A DNA stretch of 64,000 bases from positions 1 to 64,000 of the forward strand of contig CAZIYI010000002.1 in assembly GCA_964543485.1 (NCBI GenBank). Direction: 5' to 3'. This document shows positions 18,302-27,110 of the stretch, piece after piece. The notes under the pieces were generated by a model. That model was not told the DNA's origin, did no database searches, and saw only the letters and a program-made list of their open reading frames with translations. This stretch comes from UBA2259 sp964543485 (GTDB lineage: Bacteria; Patescibacteriota; Dojkabacteria; SC72). The position numbers and the translations under genes are program-made. How positions within the stretch are numbered: the stretch's first letter is position 1; the number at the start of each line of letters is the position of its first letter.

Positions 18302-20224
18302 ATGGTAAAAAAGAGTGATTACGGTGCCTCAAATATCCAAGTTTTACAAGGATTAGAAGCAGTAAGAAAAAGACCAGCTATGTATATTGGTTCTACAGAC
18401 AGGGTTGGTTTACACCATATATTTACGGAGATATTAGATAACTCCGTAGATGAGGCCATAGCCGGATACTGTAGTAGAATATGGGTTAAACTTTTCAAAG
18501 ATGGTTCCATCTCTATTAAGGATAATGCAAGAGGTATTCCAGTAGAGATGCATCCTCAAACGAAGGTATCTACACTTGAAACAGTTATGACCAATCTTCA
18601 TGCGGGTGGTAAATTTGATGATGGTGCTTACAAAGTATCAGGTGGTTTACACGGAGTAGGTATGAAGTGTACAAACGCTCTTTCAGAGTGGATGATTACT
18701 ACGGTTAGAAGAGATGGTGGAATATATCAACAGGAGTATAGGAGGGGAATTCCTCAGCATCCTGTTAAAAAGGTTGGTAGTATTGAGAATGAAACAGGAA
18801 CAGAGCACAGATTTTTACCAGATGATCAGATTTTTACTGAAACTGATTTTGATTTTAAAGAGATTGTTAGAAAGTGTAGACAACATGCATACCTAACTGC
18901 TGGTTTAAGAATATCAATTGAAGATGAAAGAGTAGAGGAAGGGAAAAAGAATAAAATATATGACCTTTACTTTGAAGATGGTATTAAGTCATATGTTCTC
19001 TTTATGAACATTGACGAGAAGCTAGTCAATGAAATACCTTTCTACGTTAACAAAGAGCAGGACGGAGTAGTTGTAGAGGCAGCTATACAGTACACAAATA
19101 GTATGGATGAGAATGTTAAATGTTACACCAACAACATTATCAATCCAGAGGGAGGAACTCATTTAGCTGGTTTCAGAACAGCGCTTACAAGTGCAATAAA
19201 TACATATGCTCAAAAATCCGAACTCCTAAAGGGCTTAACTACAACTCTAAACGGTGATGATGTAAGAGAGGGGTTAACTGCTGTTGTTTCTGTTAAGGTA
19301 GCAGACCCTCAGTTTGAAGGACAGACTAAGATTAAACTAAATAACCCAGAGGTTAAAAATGCAGTAGCTAAAGTAATTAGAGATCAACTCCTAATATATT
19401 TTGATGAACATCCTAAAGAGGCAAAAGCCATAATTGATAAAGCGATACTCTCTTACAAAGCAAAAGCTGCTGCTAAGGCAGCAAGAGATGCCGTGATAAG
19501 AAAGAGTGCACTAGAGAGTACAACACTACCTGGTAAATTAGCAGACTGTATTAGTAGTGACCCGAAAGAGTGTGAACTCTACATTGTAGAGGGAGACTCT
19601 GCAGGTGGTAGTGCAAAACAGGGTAGAGATAGGCATACACAGGCAGTACTTCCACTTAGAGGTAAAATAATCAATACACACAAGTATAGAGTAGACAGAG
19701 TATTGGGTAATAACGAGTTTAAAGATATTACTACAGCACTTGGTGTAGGAATAGGTACTACTTTAGATATTAGTAAGTTGAGATATCACAAGGTAATAAT
19801 TATGAGTGACGCTGATGTAGATGGATTACATATAACTACATTAGTCTTAACCCTGCTATTCAGATTCTTTAAACCACTGATAGATGGTGGATATATCTAT
19901 GTAGCACAGCCACCTTTACATAAGGTAGAGATTGGGAAAAAGAAATACTACTTCATAAATGATAATGATAAAGATATTTTTGTTAAAAAAGCTAAAGCTG
20001 CTGGTAAAAGCCCTGTAGCTAATAGGTTTAAGGGATTAGGAGAGATGAATCCTGGACAGCTATGGGAAACAACAATGAGTCCAGAAAGTAGAGTATTAAA
20101 ACAGGTTCATATTGAAGATGCAGAGGAAGCAGAGAAAGTATTTGAAATGCTAATGGGTAACGAAGTTCCTCCTAGAAGAAGATTTATACAAAAGTACGCT
20201 AAGAAGGCAATTTTAGATATTTAA
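18302..20224 (+). CDS. gyrB: DNA gyrase subunit B
   Basis: A 640-aa type IIA topoisomerase ATPase subunit. The GHKL ATP-binding motifs are present (EILDNSVDEA with N47, DNARGIPVE, GGLHGVGMKC). The transducer domain follows, then the TOPRIM domain with EGDSAGGSAKQGRDR (about residue 428) and the metal-binding DADVDGLH (about 502), and the C-terminal PLHKV...RFKGLGEMNPGQLW and RRRFI segments. Length matches the short, Gram-positive-like GyrB without the enterobacterial insertion. It acts with GyrA, encoded two genes downstream. ParE is an alternative name, but the paired GyrA has a GyrA box, so gyrase is favoured. Confidence 0.96.
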   Translation: MVKKSDYGASNIQVLQGLEAVRKRPAMYIGSTDRVGLHHIFTEILDNSVDEAIAGYCSRIWVKLFKDGSISIKDNARGIPVEMHPQTKVSTLETVMTNLHAGGKFDDGAYKVSGGLHGVGMKCTNALSEWMITTVRRDGGIYQQEYRRGIPQHPVKKVGSIENETGTEHRFLPDDQIFTETDFDFKEIVRKCRQHAYLTAGLRISIEDERVEEGKKNKIYDLYFEDGIKSYVLFMNIDEKLVNEIPFYVNKEQDGVVVEAAIQYTNSMDENVKCYTNNIINPEGGTHLAGFRTALTSAINTYAQKSELLKGLTTTLNGDDVREGLTAVVSVKVADPQFEGQTKIKLNNPEVKNAVAKVIRDQLLIYFDEHPKEAKAIIDKAILSYKAKAAAKAARDAVIRKSALESTTLPGKLADCISSDPKECELYIVEGDSAGGSAKQGRDRHTQAVLPLRGKIINTHKYRVDRVLGNNEFKDITTALGVGIGTTLDISKLRYHKVIIMSDADVDGLHITTLVLTLLFRFFKPLIDGGYIYVAQPPLHKVEIGKKKYYFINDNDKDIFVKKAKAAGKSPVANRFKGLGEMNPGQLWETTMSPESRVLKQVHIEDAEEAEKVFEMLMGNEVPPRRRFIQKYAKKAILDI

Positions 20225-20242
20225 TTTTTTAATATACAAAAA

Positions 20243-20680
20243 ATGTTTGAAGAAATTAAAAAAGAGATACGTGAGACCATAGATTACCAAGATAATCTCA
20301 AAGAACTTTTAGAAAGGAGATTGAGAGATGGTCTTTCAAATGAATGGCCAAGATTTCTAGAGATCCTAAAAGATGATCCTAGTGCTTCTGACCTACTTAG
20401 AAAAACAAACAAATTAATGGCAGAGGAATCAAATAGAGGAAAGATATCCTTAGAGAAAAAGGAAGGTGTAGAAGACAGTGTTACAGTACACCTATATGAC
20501 CATATGAATCAAGATTTACTTGAACAAGCAATAAGACCGATTTCAAGTATCCAAACTACCCAAGAAGATGGTAGTGTTAAAGTGTCTCAAGATACTTTCA
20601 ACCAGCTATACAACTTAGCAGTTGATTACGACTATGAGAGACAAAAAGTTGAACAAGAATTACCAACTAATACAATTTAA
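20243..20680 (+). CDS. Small hypothetical protein between gyrB and gyrA
   Basis: A 145-aa soluble, charged, mainly helical protein that starts 18 nt after gyrB and ends 24 nt before gyrA. It has no signal peptide or transmembrane segment. Ser and Asp/Glu are abundant (DDPSASDLLRKTNKLMAEES), and the C-terminal half is acidic. The gene order implies cotranscription with both gyrase subunits, so a gyrase-related role is conceivable but nothing in the sequence shows one. I recognise no family. Confidence 0.8.
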   Translation: MFEEIKKEIRETIDYQDNLKELLERRLRDGLSNEWPRFLEILKDDPSASDLLRKTNKLMAEESNRGKISLEKKEGVEDSVTVHLYDHMNQDLLEQAIRPISSIQTTQEDGSVKVSQDTFNQLYNLAVDYDYERQKVEQELPTNTI

Positions 20681-20704
20681 AAATAATATACTTAAATAAC
20701 AGTC

Positions 20705-23518
20705 ATGCCTGATATTGAAGAAAAAGAAATAATTAAAGAAGCAGAGGAGATTATCGAAACAGAGAATGCAGATTCCTCTTTAGAAAATACCTCACCAGAG
20801 GATAAAGATATCGATTTTGATGTCACATTTAAACCAGGAGAGGTTACTCATCGCTCCATCATTGACGAGATGAAATCTAACTACATAGATTACTCTATGT
20901 CAGTAATCGTATCTCGTGCTCTTCCTGAGGTAAAAGATGGTCTAAAGCCATCTCAAAGAAGAATACTTGTGGCTATGAATGATCTAGCTCTTTCACCTTC
21001 CTCTCATTTTAGGAAGTGTGCAAAGATAGCTGGAGACACATCTGGTAACTATCACCCTCACGGTGAAAGTGTGGTATATCCAACCTTGGTTAAACTTGCT
21101 CAAACCTTTAATACAAGATACATACTAGTAGAAGGGCAGGGAAACTTCGGATCCATTGATGGTGACCCTGCAGCTGCAATGAGATACACAGAGGCAAGAA
21201 TGGGAAAGATTACCCCTGAACTTCTGAAAGATTTAAACAAAGGAACTGTTACATTTGTTCCAAACTATGATGGTACACGACTAGAACCAACTGTATTACC
21301 TGCACTCTTTCCTAATCTTCTAGCAAATGGTAGTCAAGGTATTGCTGTAGGTATGGCAACACAGATTCCTCCTCACAACCTTGGAGAGTTAATAGATGCT
21401 TTACAAGAGATGATAAAGAGAAAGAATAGATGGGAGGGTGTAGCAATATACAATGAATTAAGAAAAGCAAAAGAATCAAAAGAGGTAATCCCATTGACTC
21501 TTAATTCTAAACCGGAAGAGTATCTAGAAAACTATGTCGATACAAAAGCACTAGATTACCATCTAGAGATACAAAAGATTATTGATAGAATCGAGAAGAG
21601 TAAAGAGGTCATATATCCCGATTTTAAATCTGAAATCTCTCCTGAAGAATTAATTGAAATTATTCCAGGTCCAGATTTTCCAACAGGGGGAACAATATAT
21701 GATCGTGATGAAATATTAAACGCTTACGCTACAGGAAGAGGGAAAATATTACAGAGAGCACAGGCCTCTATTGTTGAAGGCGCAAATGGAAGATATCAAA
21801 TTGTATTAACAGAGGTTCCTTACCAAGTAAACAAGGCCTTTATGATTGAAAAGATTGCTGATTTAGTTAGAGACAAGAAAATCACAGGTATTGCAGATAT
21901 AAGAGATGAATCTAATAAAGATGGTATTAGAGTAGTAGTAATTCTTAAAAAAGATGCTCAACCTAAGGCAGTTCTTAACAAACTCTTTAAGTATACAGAG
22001 ATGCAAAAAACCTTTAATGCAAATATGATTGCATTAGTAGATCAAGAACCAATAACGCTTTCTATAAAAAGAATGCTTGAGCTATTCCTTTCGTTTAGAA
22101 TAACTGTAACTGTAAGAAGATATGAATACGATTTGGCAGAGGCAAGATATCATGCTCATATATTAGAGGGCTTACTTAAAGCCCTAGATTTCCTTGATGA
22201 AGTAATTGCAACTATTCGTGGTTCTAAAACACAAGAGACTGCAAAAACAAACTTAATGGATAAGTTTAAGTTTACAGAGGTTCAGGCACAAGCAATATTA
22301 GATATGCAACTTCGAAGGTTAGCTGCACTGGAGAGAATGAAATTACAAAATGATTATAAAGAGACTAAAGAGAAAATTATTGAGTACAACTCGATATTAG
22401 ATAGCCAAGATAGAATACTGGAAATCATTAGTAAAGACTTAGAGATAATAAAAGAGACATATGGAGATAAAAGAAAAACAAAGGTAGTAAAAGGAAAGGT
22501 AAATGAAATCTCAGAAGAGGATATGATTGCACAGGAAGAGACCCTAATTACAATTACACATTCTGGTTATGTAAAAAGAGTCCCACCTTCTACATACCAA
22601 ATTCAAAAAAGAGGAGGGAAAGGAATCTCTGGGGGCGATACAAAAGAGGGTGACTTTATAGAACACGTCCTTTTATGTAACACCCATGATGAGTTACTTC
22701 TGTTTAGTAACAAAGGTAGAGTATTTAGTACAAGAATATTTGAAATCCCGGAGTATGGTAGAACTGCAAAGGGTATACCTCTTATAAACCTAGTACAACT
22801 AGATCAAAATGAAATTATTACTTCCATACTAACTAGAGATCCAAAGGGTGGAGTAATGGGTTCAGAAGAGATACAAGAGGATCAAGAGACAGGTGGAGTA
22901 GTAAATAAAAAAGATTTTAAATACTTCTTAATGGTTACTAAGGGTGGAATAGTTAAGAAAACGAATTTAAATGATTTTACTAAAATTAGAGCTAATGGTT
23001 TAACAGCAATCAAATTAGAAATAAATGATGAGCTTACATGGGTCAAACCAACAACAGGAGATGATGAGATAATACTAGTCACCTCTGAGGGTAAATCTAT
23101 TAGATTTAGTGAACATGATGTAAGACCACTTGGTAGAAGTACTAGAGGTGTAACCGCTATGAAATTCAAATCCCAATCTGACTTTATCGTAGGTATGGGT
23201 GTAATAAGGGAGAACGAGAATAGAATATTTACACTCTCAGAACATGGGTATGGAAAAATGACAAAACTATCTGAATATACAAAACAAAAAAGAGGTGGTA
23301 CAGGGATATTTACATTCAGAGTTACTTCAAAAACTGGGAAAGTATCAGTAGCAAGAATTTTAGATCACCCAAAAGCTGAAATGGTTGTAATTTCAGAAAA
23401 ATCAAAAGTGATTAGATCATCAATTGATGCCATTCCAACTCTTGGAAGACAGACAAGTGGAGTAAAGATAATGAATGTAGGAGAAGGTGATAAAGTTGCA
23501 ACAATGGCTATACTTTAA
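20705..23518 (+). CDS. gyrA: DNA gyrase subunit A
   Basis: A 937-aa subunit carrying the DNA cleavage-religation site. The catalytic Tyr is Y161 in AAMRYTEARM. The core motifs SRALPEVKDGLKPSQRR and HPHGE are upstream, and the C-terminal DNA-wrapping domain has a GyrA box at 634-640 (QKRGGKG) and six repeat-like blades. Two differences from typical GyrA are visible: an acidic N-terminal extension of about 40 residues, and an insertion of about 70 charged residues between ELIDALQEMI and IIPGPDFPTGG. It starts 24 nt after the small gene behind gyrB. The stop codon overlaps the stop of the convergent gene at 23515. Confidence 0.96.
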   Translation: MPDIEEKEIIKEAEEIIETENADSSLENTSPEDKDIDFDVTFKPGEVTHRSIIDEMKSNYIDYSMSVIVSRALPEVKDGLKPSQRRILVAMNDLALSPSSHFRKCAKIAGDTSGNYHPHGESVVYPTLVKLAQTFNTRYILVEGQGNFGSIDGDPAAAMRYTEARMGKITPELLKDLNKGTVTFVPNYDGTRLEPTVLPALFPNLLANGSQGIAVGMATQIPPHNLGELIDALQEMIKRKNRWEGVAIYNELRKAKESKEVIPLTLNSKPEEYLENYVDTKALDYHLEIQKIIDRIEKSKEVIYPDFKSEISPEELIEIIPGPDFPTGGTIYDRDEILNAYATGRGKILQRAQASIVEGANGRYQIVLTEVPYQVNKAFMIEKIADLVRDKKITGIADIRDESNKDGIRVVVILKKDAQPKAVLNKLFKYTEMQKTFNANMIALVDQEPITLSIKRMLELFLSFRITVTVRRYEYDLAEARYHAHILEGLLKALDFLDEVIATIRGSKTQETAKTNLMDKFKFTEVQAQAILDMQLRRLAALERMKLQNDYKETKEKIIEYNSILDSQDRILEIISKDLEIIKETYGDKRKTKVVKGKVNEISEEDMIAQEETLITITHSGYVKRVPPSTYQIQKRGGKGISGGDTKEGDFIEHVLLCNTHDELLLFSNKGRVFSTRIFEIPEYGRTAKGIPLINLVQLDQNEIITSILTRDPKGGVMGSEEIQEDQETGGVVNKKDFKYFLMVTKGGIVKKTNLNDFTKIRANGLTAIKLEINDELTWVKPTTGDDEIILVTSEGKSIRFSEHDVRPLGRSTRGVTAMKFKSQSDFIVGMGVIRENENRIFTLSEHGYGKMTKLSEYTKQKRGGTGIFTFRVTSKTGKVSVARILDHPKAEMVVISEKSKVIRSSIDAIPTLGRQTSGVKIMNVGEGDKVATMAIL

Positions 23519-23718
23519 GTATCTAAGTAAGATATAACTGGAATATCCTCACCACTATAAATGGGTTCATACTCTGATATTAAAGTTTTGTTCTCAATCC
23601 TTTTTAATATCTTTTCAATATCTTTATCACTTTTTGATATTTTTTTGTTTAATACCCTAAATTCGTTCTGTATTAATATTTTTAATACAGCTACCTCATT
23701 ATTACTGTTTTTAATCAT
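23515..23718 (-). CDS. Small helical protein, unknown
   Basis: A 67-aa Lys/Glu/Ile-rich protein without signal or membrane segment. It is likely real because its ATG is preceded by the genome's characteristic AT leader (TTAAATATTTAAAT directly upstream) and it ends exactly at the gyrA stop in a tail-to-tail overlap. The opposite strand also reads a 78-aa hydrophobic frame, which lacks a plausible leader. Function is unknown. Confidence 0.55.
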   Translation of the reverse strand: MIKNSNNEVAVLKILIQNEFRVLNKKISKSDKDIEKILKRIENKTLISEYEPIYSGEDIPVISYLDT

Positions 23719-23765
23719 ATTTAAATATTTAATAATTTATATATTCTATTCTCACATACCTAAAA

Positions 23766-23782
23766 ATATATTTCCTGACCTA
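23766..23782 (+). repeat. Upstream element copy 1 (before the sortase gene)
   Basis: The 17-nt sequence ATATATTTCCTGACCTA occurs here and identically at 25070-25086. Similarity continues on both sides, with another (A/T)TACCTA block following. Both copies lie between a minus-strand gene start and a plus-strand envelope gene. Confidence 0.6.
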
Positions 23783-23889
23783 ATACCTAATATTTAGTAC
23801 TTGTATATATATCACTACGGTAATACCAGTTATTAACCTATACCTAGATACTTTTTCTTAATCATGTATATGTGCTAATCTATAGATAT

Positions 23890-24534
23890 ATGAATAAAAA
23901 AGAGAAAATAACCAAACTGTTAAATGTGTACCAAGCATTCGGTTTCCTTCTCATCTTCATTACTCTAGTACTTGTTGCTATACCAATCTACCCATACATC
24001 TGGTATAGAATTAATCCTGATGCTGTTGGAGATGATGAAGAGAAAATAGTTAAGGTTATCAATGAAGAAGAAATCATTCCCCAACAAGACAATCCAGCAG
24101 AAGAGAAACAGTCGCCACCATTTGATCCTAATCTTCCAGAAGGATATTTTGTTCTCATTTCTAGTATTGGAGTTAATTCACCAATTACTGCAACAAAAGA
24201 TTACAAAAAAGCATTACTTAAAGGGACATGGATAGTATCTAATTACGGAACACCTGAATTAGATGAATTACCAATAATATTAGCAGCACATAGGTTTGGA
24301 TATACAACTTGGAGTAATGAAAAAAGAAATTTAATATCATTTTTTAACCTTCCTAAAACCGTAGTAGGGGAGAAAGTAAGTATATACTGGAACCAAAGAG
24401 AGTACATATATGAAATATATGCACTTGAAGAGAATACATATATATCCGATTACACAGCAGATTTAATACTGTATACCTGTAAATATTACAACTCACCACA
24501 GAGGATATTTAGATATGCAAACAGAGTTAACTAA
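23890..24534 (+). CDS. Sortase family transpeptidase
   Basis: A 214-aa membrane-anchored sortase starting at the ATG at 23890; the frame extends to a weaker GTG at 23872. A transmembrane helix at about residues 18-40 is followed by an acidic linker and the sortase barrel. The catalytic His is in AAHRFGY, the catalytic Cys in LILYTCKYY, and the Arg in IFRYANR. It cuts a C-terminal sorting motif of secreted proteins and joins them to a wall nucleophile or to each other. The class is uncertain (class D/E-like). The small protein encoded at 26007-26240 is a candidate substrate. The stop overlaps the convergent coiled-coil gene by 4 nt. Confidence 0.88.
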   Translation: MNKKEKITKLLNVYQAFGFLLIFITLVLVAIPIYPYIWYRINPDAVGDDEEKIVKVINEEEIIPQQDNPAEEKQSPPFDPNLPEGYFVLISSIGVNSPITATKDYKKALLKGTWIVSNYGTPELDELPIILAAHRFGYTTWSNEKRNLISFFNLPKTVVGEKVSIYWNQREYIYEIYALEENTYISDYTADLILYTCKYYNSPQRIFRYANRVN

Positions 24535-24989
24535 GGTTTTATCTTAGTTTTAATATCACCATAATTGTAATCAAAGATACTCATTCTTAAATCATCAATA
24601 TCCATTTCAACCTTATCCAGCCGATCCCTATTATTATTTTCTCGAATATGATATTTAGTTAGATTTCTCTCTAAAGTATCAAACCGTTTAAACATTTTTA
24701 AAAAGGTTAACTCATGAGACGTCAATCTTCTTTCAATTTCTTCAAACTTTTTATCAACCTTGTCAAATCTTTTAAATATCTCCGTAAATATTAATTCATG
24801 CATTTCTAATCTTTTATCTATCTCATCAAATTTCTTATCTATCCTATCAAACCTCTCATCTATCTCATCAAATTTTTTATCTATCCTATCAAATCTCTCA
24901 TCTATCTCACTAAATTTTTTGTCAAAATTATCAAACCTGCCCTTAAACAAATTCTCAATATTTTTTAAATCTTCTTTTGTTAAAGACAT
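24531..24989 (-). CDS. Heptad-repeat coiled-coil protein
   Basis: A 152-aa protein almost wholly made of heptads of the form FDxIDxx (FDRIDKK / FDEIDER alternating from about residue 18 to 60, then less regular FDKVDKK and FDTLERN). The repeat is visible in DNA as 21-nt and 42-nt units around 24780-24930, so it grew by slippage or unequal exchange. No transmembrane segment or catalytic motif is present. Such proteins usually form long parallel coiled coils, and the role here is unknown. The leader has TAAATATTTAAAATTTAAT before the ATG and no Shine-Dalgarno site. Confidence 0.8.
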   Translation of the reverse strand: MSLTKEDLKNIENLFKGRFDNFDKKFSEIDERFDRIDKKFDEIDERFDRIDKKFDEIDKRLEMHELIFTEIFKRFDKVDKKFEEIERRLTSHELTFLKMFKRFDTLERNLTKYHIRENNNRDRLDKVEMDIDDLRMSIFDYNYGDIKTKIKP

Positions 24990-25069
24990 TTTAATATATA
25001 TTAAATTTTAAATATTTACGGGAAATCAGATTAAAGGTTTCTGGTATTTACTGTATACCATACTCAAAT

Positions 25070-25086
25070 ATATATTTCCTGACCTA
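25070..25086 (+). repeat. Upstream element copy 2 (before the VanY-like gene)
   Basis: It is identical over 17 nt to the element at 23766-23782 and lies 33 nt before the start of the VanY-like gene, between that gene and the divergent coiled-coil gene. It may be a shared promoter or operator for two envelope genes. Confidence 0.6.
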
Positions 25087-25119
25087 TATACCTATATCAA
25101 AATCTTGTAAAATATACCC

Positions 25120-25941
25120 ATGAAAAAAATACTCATATACACAATATTACTGGTACTAATATTTTTCTTTTCAACTAAAACAGTAGACGTGATTATTGAT
25201 AAAGAAACTGATGAAGAACAAGTGACAAAAAATAACCAATGGTTTGAGATATTTGTTAATGATGAAATGGAAATATCCAAACAGAAGACAGTTACCCCAA
25301 AAGAACCCACCACTTCAGAAAATCAATGGTGGAGATATCCTGAAACAATATATACAACGAAGAGAAGTGGAAATGACCTTTTAGTATTAGTAAACAAAGA
25401 GTACAAACTACCAAGTACATATGCACCGAAGGACTTAGTTAAAGCAAGTAATTCTGGTATTAGAAGGGGAGAAAGCTACTACCTTCGAAATATCCTTATC
25501 CCTGATTTAACAAATATGGTTAATGATGCCAAAGCACAAGGTATAGATTTAAGTATTGTATCTGGATATAGATCGTATCAAACACAGGTAGACACATATA
25601 ACAGGTGGTTAGCAAAGAATGATAATAATGTGGAGTATGTAGATACATTCTCAGCAAGACCAGGACATAGCCAGCATCAATTGGGTACAGTAATTGATTT
25701 TAGTTGTAGCGAAATAGGGGATGTACTAGGAGATTCATTTGCTAATACAAAAGCAAGTAAATGGTTAACAGAGAATGCATACAAGTATGGATTTGTAATA
25801 TCATTTCCCAAAGGATATGAAAATGTTACGGGATACAAGTTTGAGAGTTGGCATTATAGATATATTGGGGTTAATAACGCAGAAGACATGATTGGTACAG
25901 GACAAATACTTGAATTGTATTTAAGGGGGTATAACCCATAG
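25120..25941 (+). CDS. vanY: D-alanyl-D-alanine carboxypeptidase, VanY/M15B type
   Basis: A 273-aa zinc peptidase expected to remove the terminal D-Ala of peptidoglycan peptides outside the membrane. A signal anchor at about residues 4-21 (ILIYTILLVLIFFF) is followed by a linker. The M15 catalytic domain has SGYRSYQTQ, the zinc motif GHSQHQLGTVIDF (His and Asp ligands) and the second zinc/catalytic block ESWHYRYIG. Length is normal. A TAAAAT box about 9 nt before the ATG suggests a leaderless mRNA. With FemAB and sortase nearby, it points to an actively remodelled peptidoglycan. Confidence 0.92.
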   Translation: MKKILIYTILLVLIFFFSTKTVDVIIDKETDEEQVTKNNQWFEIFVNDEMEISKQKTVTPKEPTTSENQWWRYPETIYTTKRSGNDLLVLVNKEYKLPSTYAPKDLVKASNSGIRRGESYYLRNILIPDLTNMVNDAKAQGIDLSIVSGYRSYQTQVDTYNRWLAKNDNNVEYVDTFSARPGHSQHQLGTVIDFSCSEIGDVLGDSFANTKASKWLTENAYKYGFVISFPKGYENVTGYKFESWHYRYIGVNNAEDMIGTGQILELYLRGYNP

Positions 25942-25943
25942 TA

Positions 25944-25998
25944 TAGACTTCTAGGGCTAGCTGTAGTATAATACTACTGCATTTAAATTAACTAGCCC
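25944..25998 (+). promoter_or_regulatory. Promoter nested in an inverted repeat upstream of the small surface protein
   Basis: TAGACT (25944-25949), a 17-nt spacer and TATAAT (25967-25972) form a good promoter. The -10 box is the centre of the palindrome GTAGTATAATACTAC (25963-25977). Both lie within a wider inverted repeat GGGCTAG (25954-25960) / CTAGCCC (25992-25998), which is followed by TTTT. The outer repeat could act as a terminator for the VanY-like gene or as an operator. Confidence 0.65.
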
Positions 25999-26006
25999 TT
26001 TTAAAT

Positions 26007-26240
26007 ATGAGGAAGTTATATGCAGTAATTTTAACTGTAACTACATCTTTCCTTGCAAATGTTTCAGCCATCTATGCAGATGGAGGTACATATGGTCCTT
26101 ATAACCCATATGATCATAAGCCAATACCAACTGGTTTTGAAGATACATCCATTTTCTATATTGCAGCTGTAATTACATTTACAACTGGAATGATTATATT
26201 GTCTACAGTTAAAAACCTAAAGGCAAAGCAATCTATCTAA
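26007..26240 (+). CDS. Small secreted protein with possible sortase sorting signal
   Basis: A 77-aa protein with an N-terminal signal peptide (residues about 5-24, ending SAIYADGG). A short Tyr/Pro/Gly-rich mature segment (YGPYNPYDHKP) follows, then IPTGFEDT, a hydrophobic stretch (about 49-66) and a basic tail (KNLKAKQ). The order of motif, hydrophobic helix and positive tail is the layout of a cell-wall sorting signal, with IPTG in place of LPxTG. After processing only about 25 residues would remain outside. It lies 1.5 kb downstream of the sortase gene on the same strand. The substrate role is inferred. Confidence 0.72.
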   Translation: MRKLYAVILTVTTSFLANVSAIYADGGTYGPYNPYDHKPIPTGFEDTSIFYIAAVITFTTGMIILSTVKNLKAKQSI

Positions 26241-26250
26241 TTAGGTAGAT

Positions 26251-26265
26251 TGCCCCTTTGGGGCA
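26251..26265 (+). terminator. Weak terminator-like hairpin
   Basis: TGCCCC-TTT-GGGGCA forms a perfect 6-bp stem 10 nt after the stop codon of the small surface protein gene. There is no U-run directly after it, so termination would be weak. It could instead protect the 3' end. Confidence 0.45.
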
Positions 26266-26315
26266 CACTGTCTAAATGCACGTTTATTTCAATCAATATT
26301 TAAATACATAAATCA

Positions 26316-27068
26316 ATGAAAATATCTTTGGTTATACCAACATACAAAAAACTTAAAGAAGTGTTAGACCAATTAGAGAGGTTGTATGGATACCTTTCAA
26401 GAGTCAACCCTGATTTTGAACTCATCTTCGTAGTAGATGGGTATGTTGATAATACTAAAGATATTCTTACCCAATATATTAAGGAGAACGGTTTAAAGAA
26501 AGCCCAAGTACTTGGGTATAGAAAAAACATGGGTAAGGGTTATGCTATTAGATACGGTATGAAGAGAGCTTCTGGAGATGTAATTGGTTTTACCGATGCT
26601 GATACAGATATTCAGATCAGGACTTTGGGATATTCTTTAAAGGAGATTAAAAAGGATTCCGTTGTAGCAGTAATACCATCTAAATTACATAAGGATTCTA
26701 ATGTAGAGATGACCTTAAAAAGAAAGATCTACTCTTACGGTTTAATATCTATTAACAAAATATTTTTAAGATTACCTAAAAATACTACAGACGTAGGTTG
26801 TGGTCTTAAACTATTTAAAAAAGAGTTAGTAAAAAGAATATTACCAAATCTTAAGGTAAATAGGTTTGCAATAGACTCAGAGATATTAAATGAGATAGGG
26901 AAAGTAGGGTATAGTGTATCTGTAATACCATTCTTTTTAAATAAAAACAGATCTGATTCTACATCTGCAAATATTAAAGAGGTTATTACTATGTTAAAAG
27001 ATATATTTGAAATATCTATGAAAGAGAGTAGGGTATATAACTCTAAATTACTCAAAGCGTATAGATAA
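26316..27068 (+). CDS. Family 2 glycosyltransferase (dolichyl-phosphate sugar synthase-like)
   Basis: A 250-aa GT-A fold enzyme. It starts with MKISLVIPTYKK, has the acidic nucleotide-sugar site VVDGYVDNT, the N-M-GKGYAIRYGM segment and the metal-binding DAD at residues 94-96 (FTDADTD). The region TTDVGCGLKLFKK resembles polyprenyl-phosphate glucosyl/mannosyl transferases. There is no C-terminal membrane region, so it would make a lipid-linked sugar donor at the inner face of the membrane. The last ~65 nt of the gene are duplicated as a non-coding relic at 27882-27946. Confidence 0.85.
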   Translation: MKISLVIPTYKKLKEVLDQLERLYGYLSRVNPDFELIFVVDGYVDNTKDILTQYIKENGLKKAQVLGYRKNMGKGYAIRYGMKRASGDVIGFTDADTDIQIRTLGYSLKEIKKDSVVAVIPSKLHKDSNVEMTLKRKIYSYGLISINKIFLRLPKNTTDVGCGLKLFKKELVKRILPNLKVNRFAIDSEILNEIGKVGYSVSVIPFFLNKNRSDSTSANIKEVITMLKDIFEISMKESRVYNSKLLKAYR

Positions 27069-27110
27069 CAAGAAGAGGAACATATACGCCCCCCTTACAT
27101 TACATTAGTA

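Noticed and set aside
23561..23797. 78-aa plus-strand hydrophobic frame
   Set aside because: It is antisense to the 67-aa gene at 23515-23718, which has the typical AT leader.
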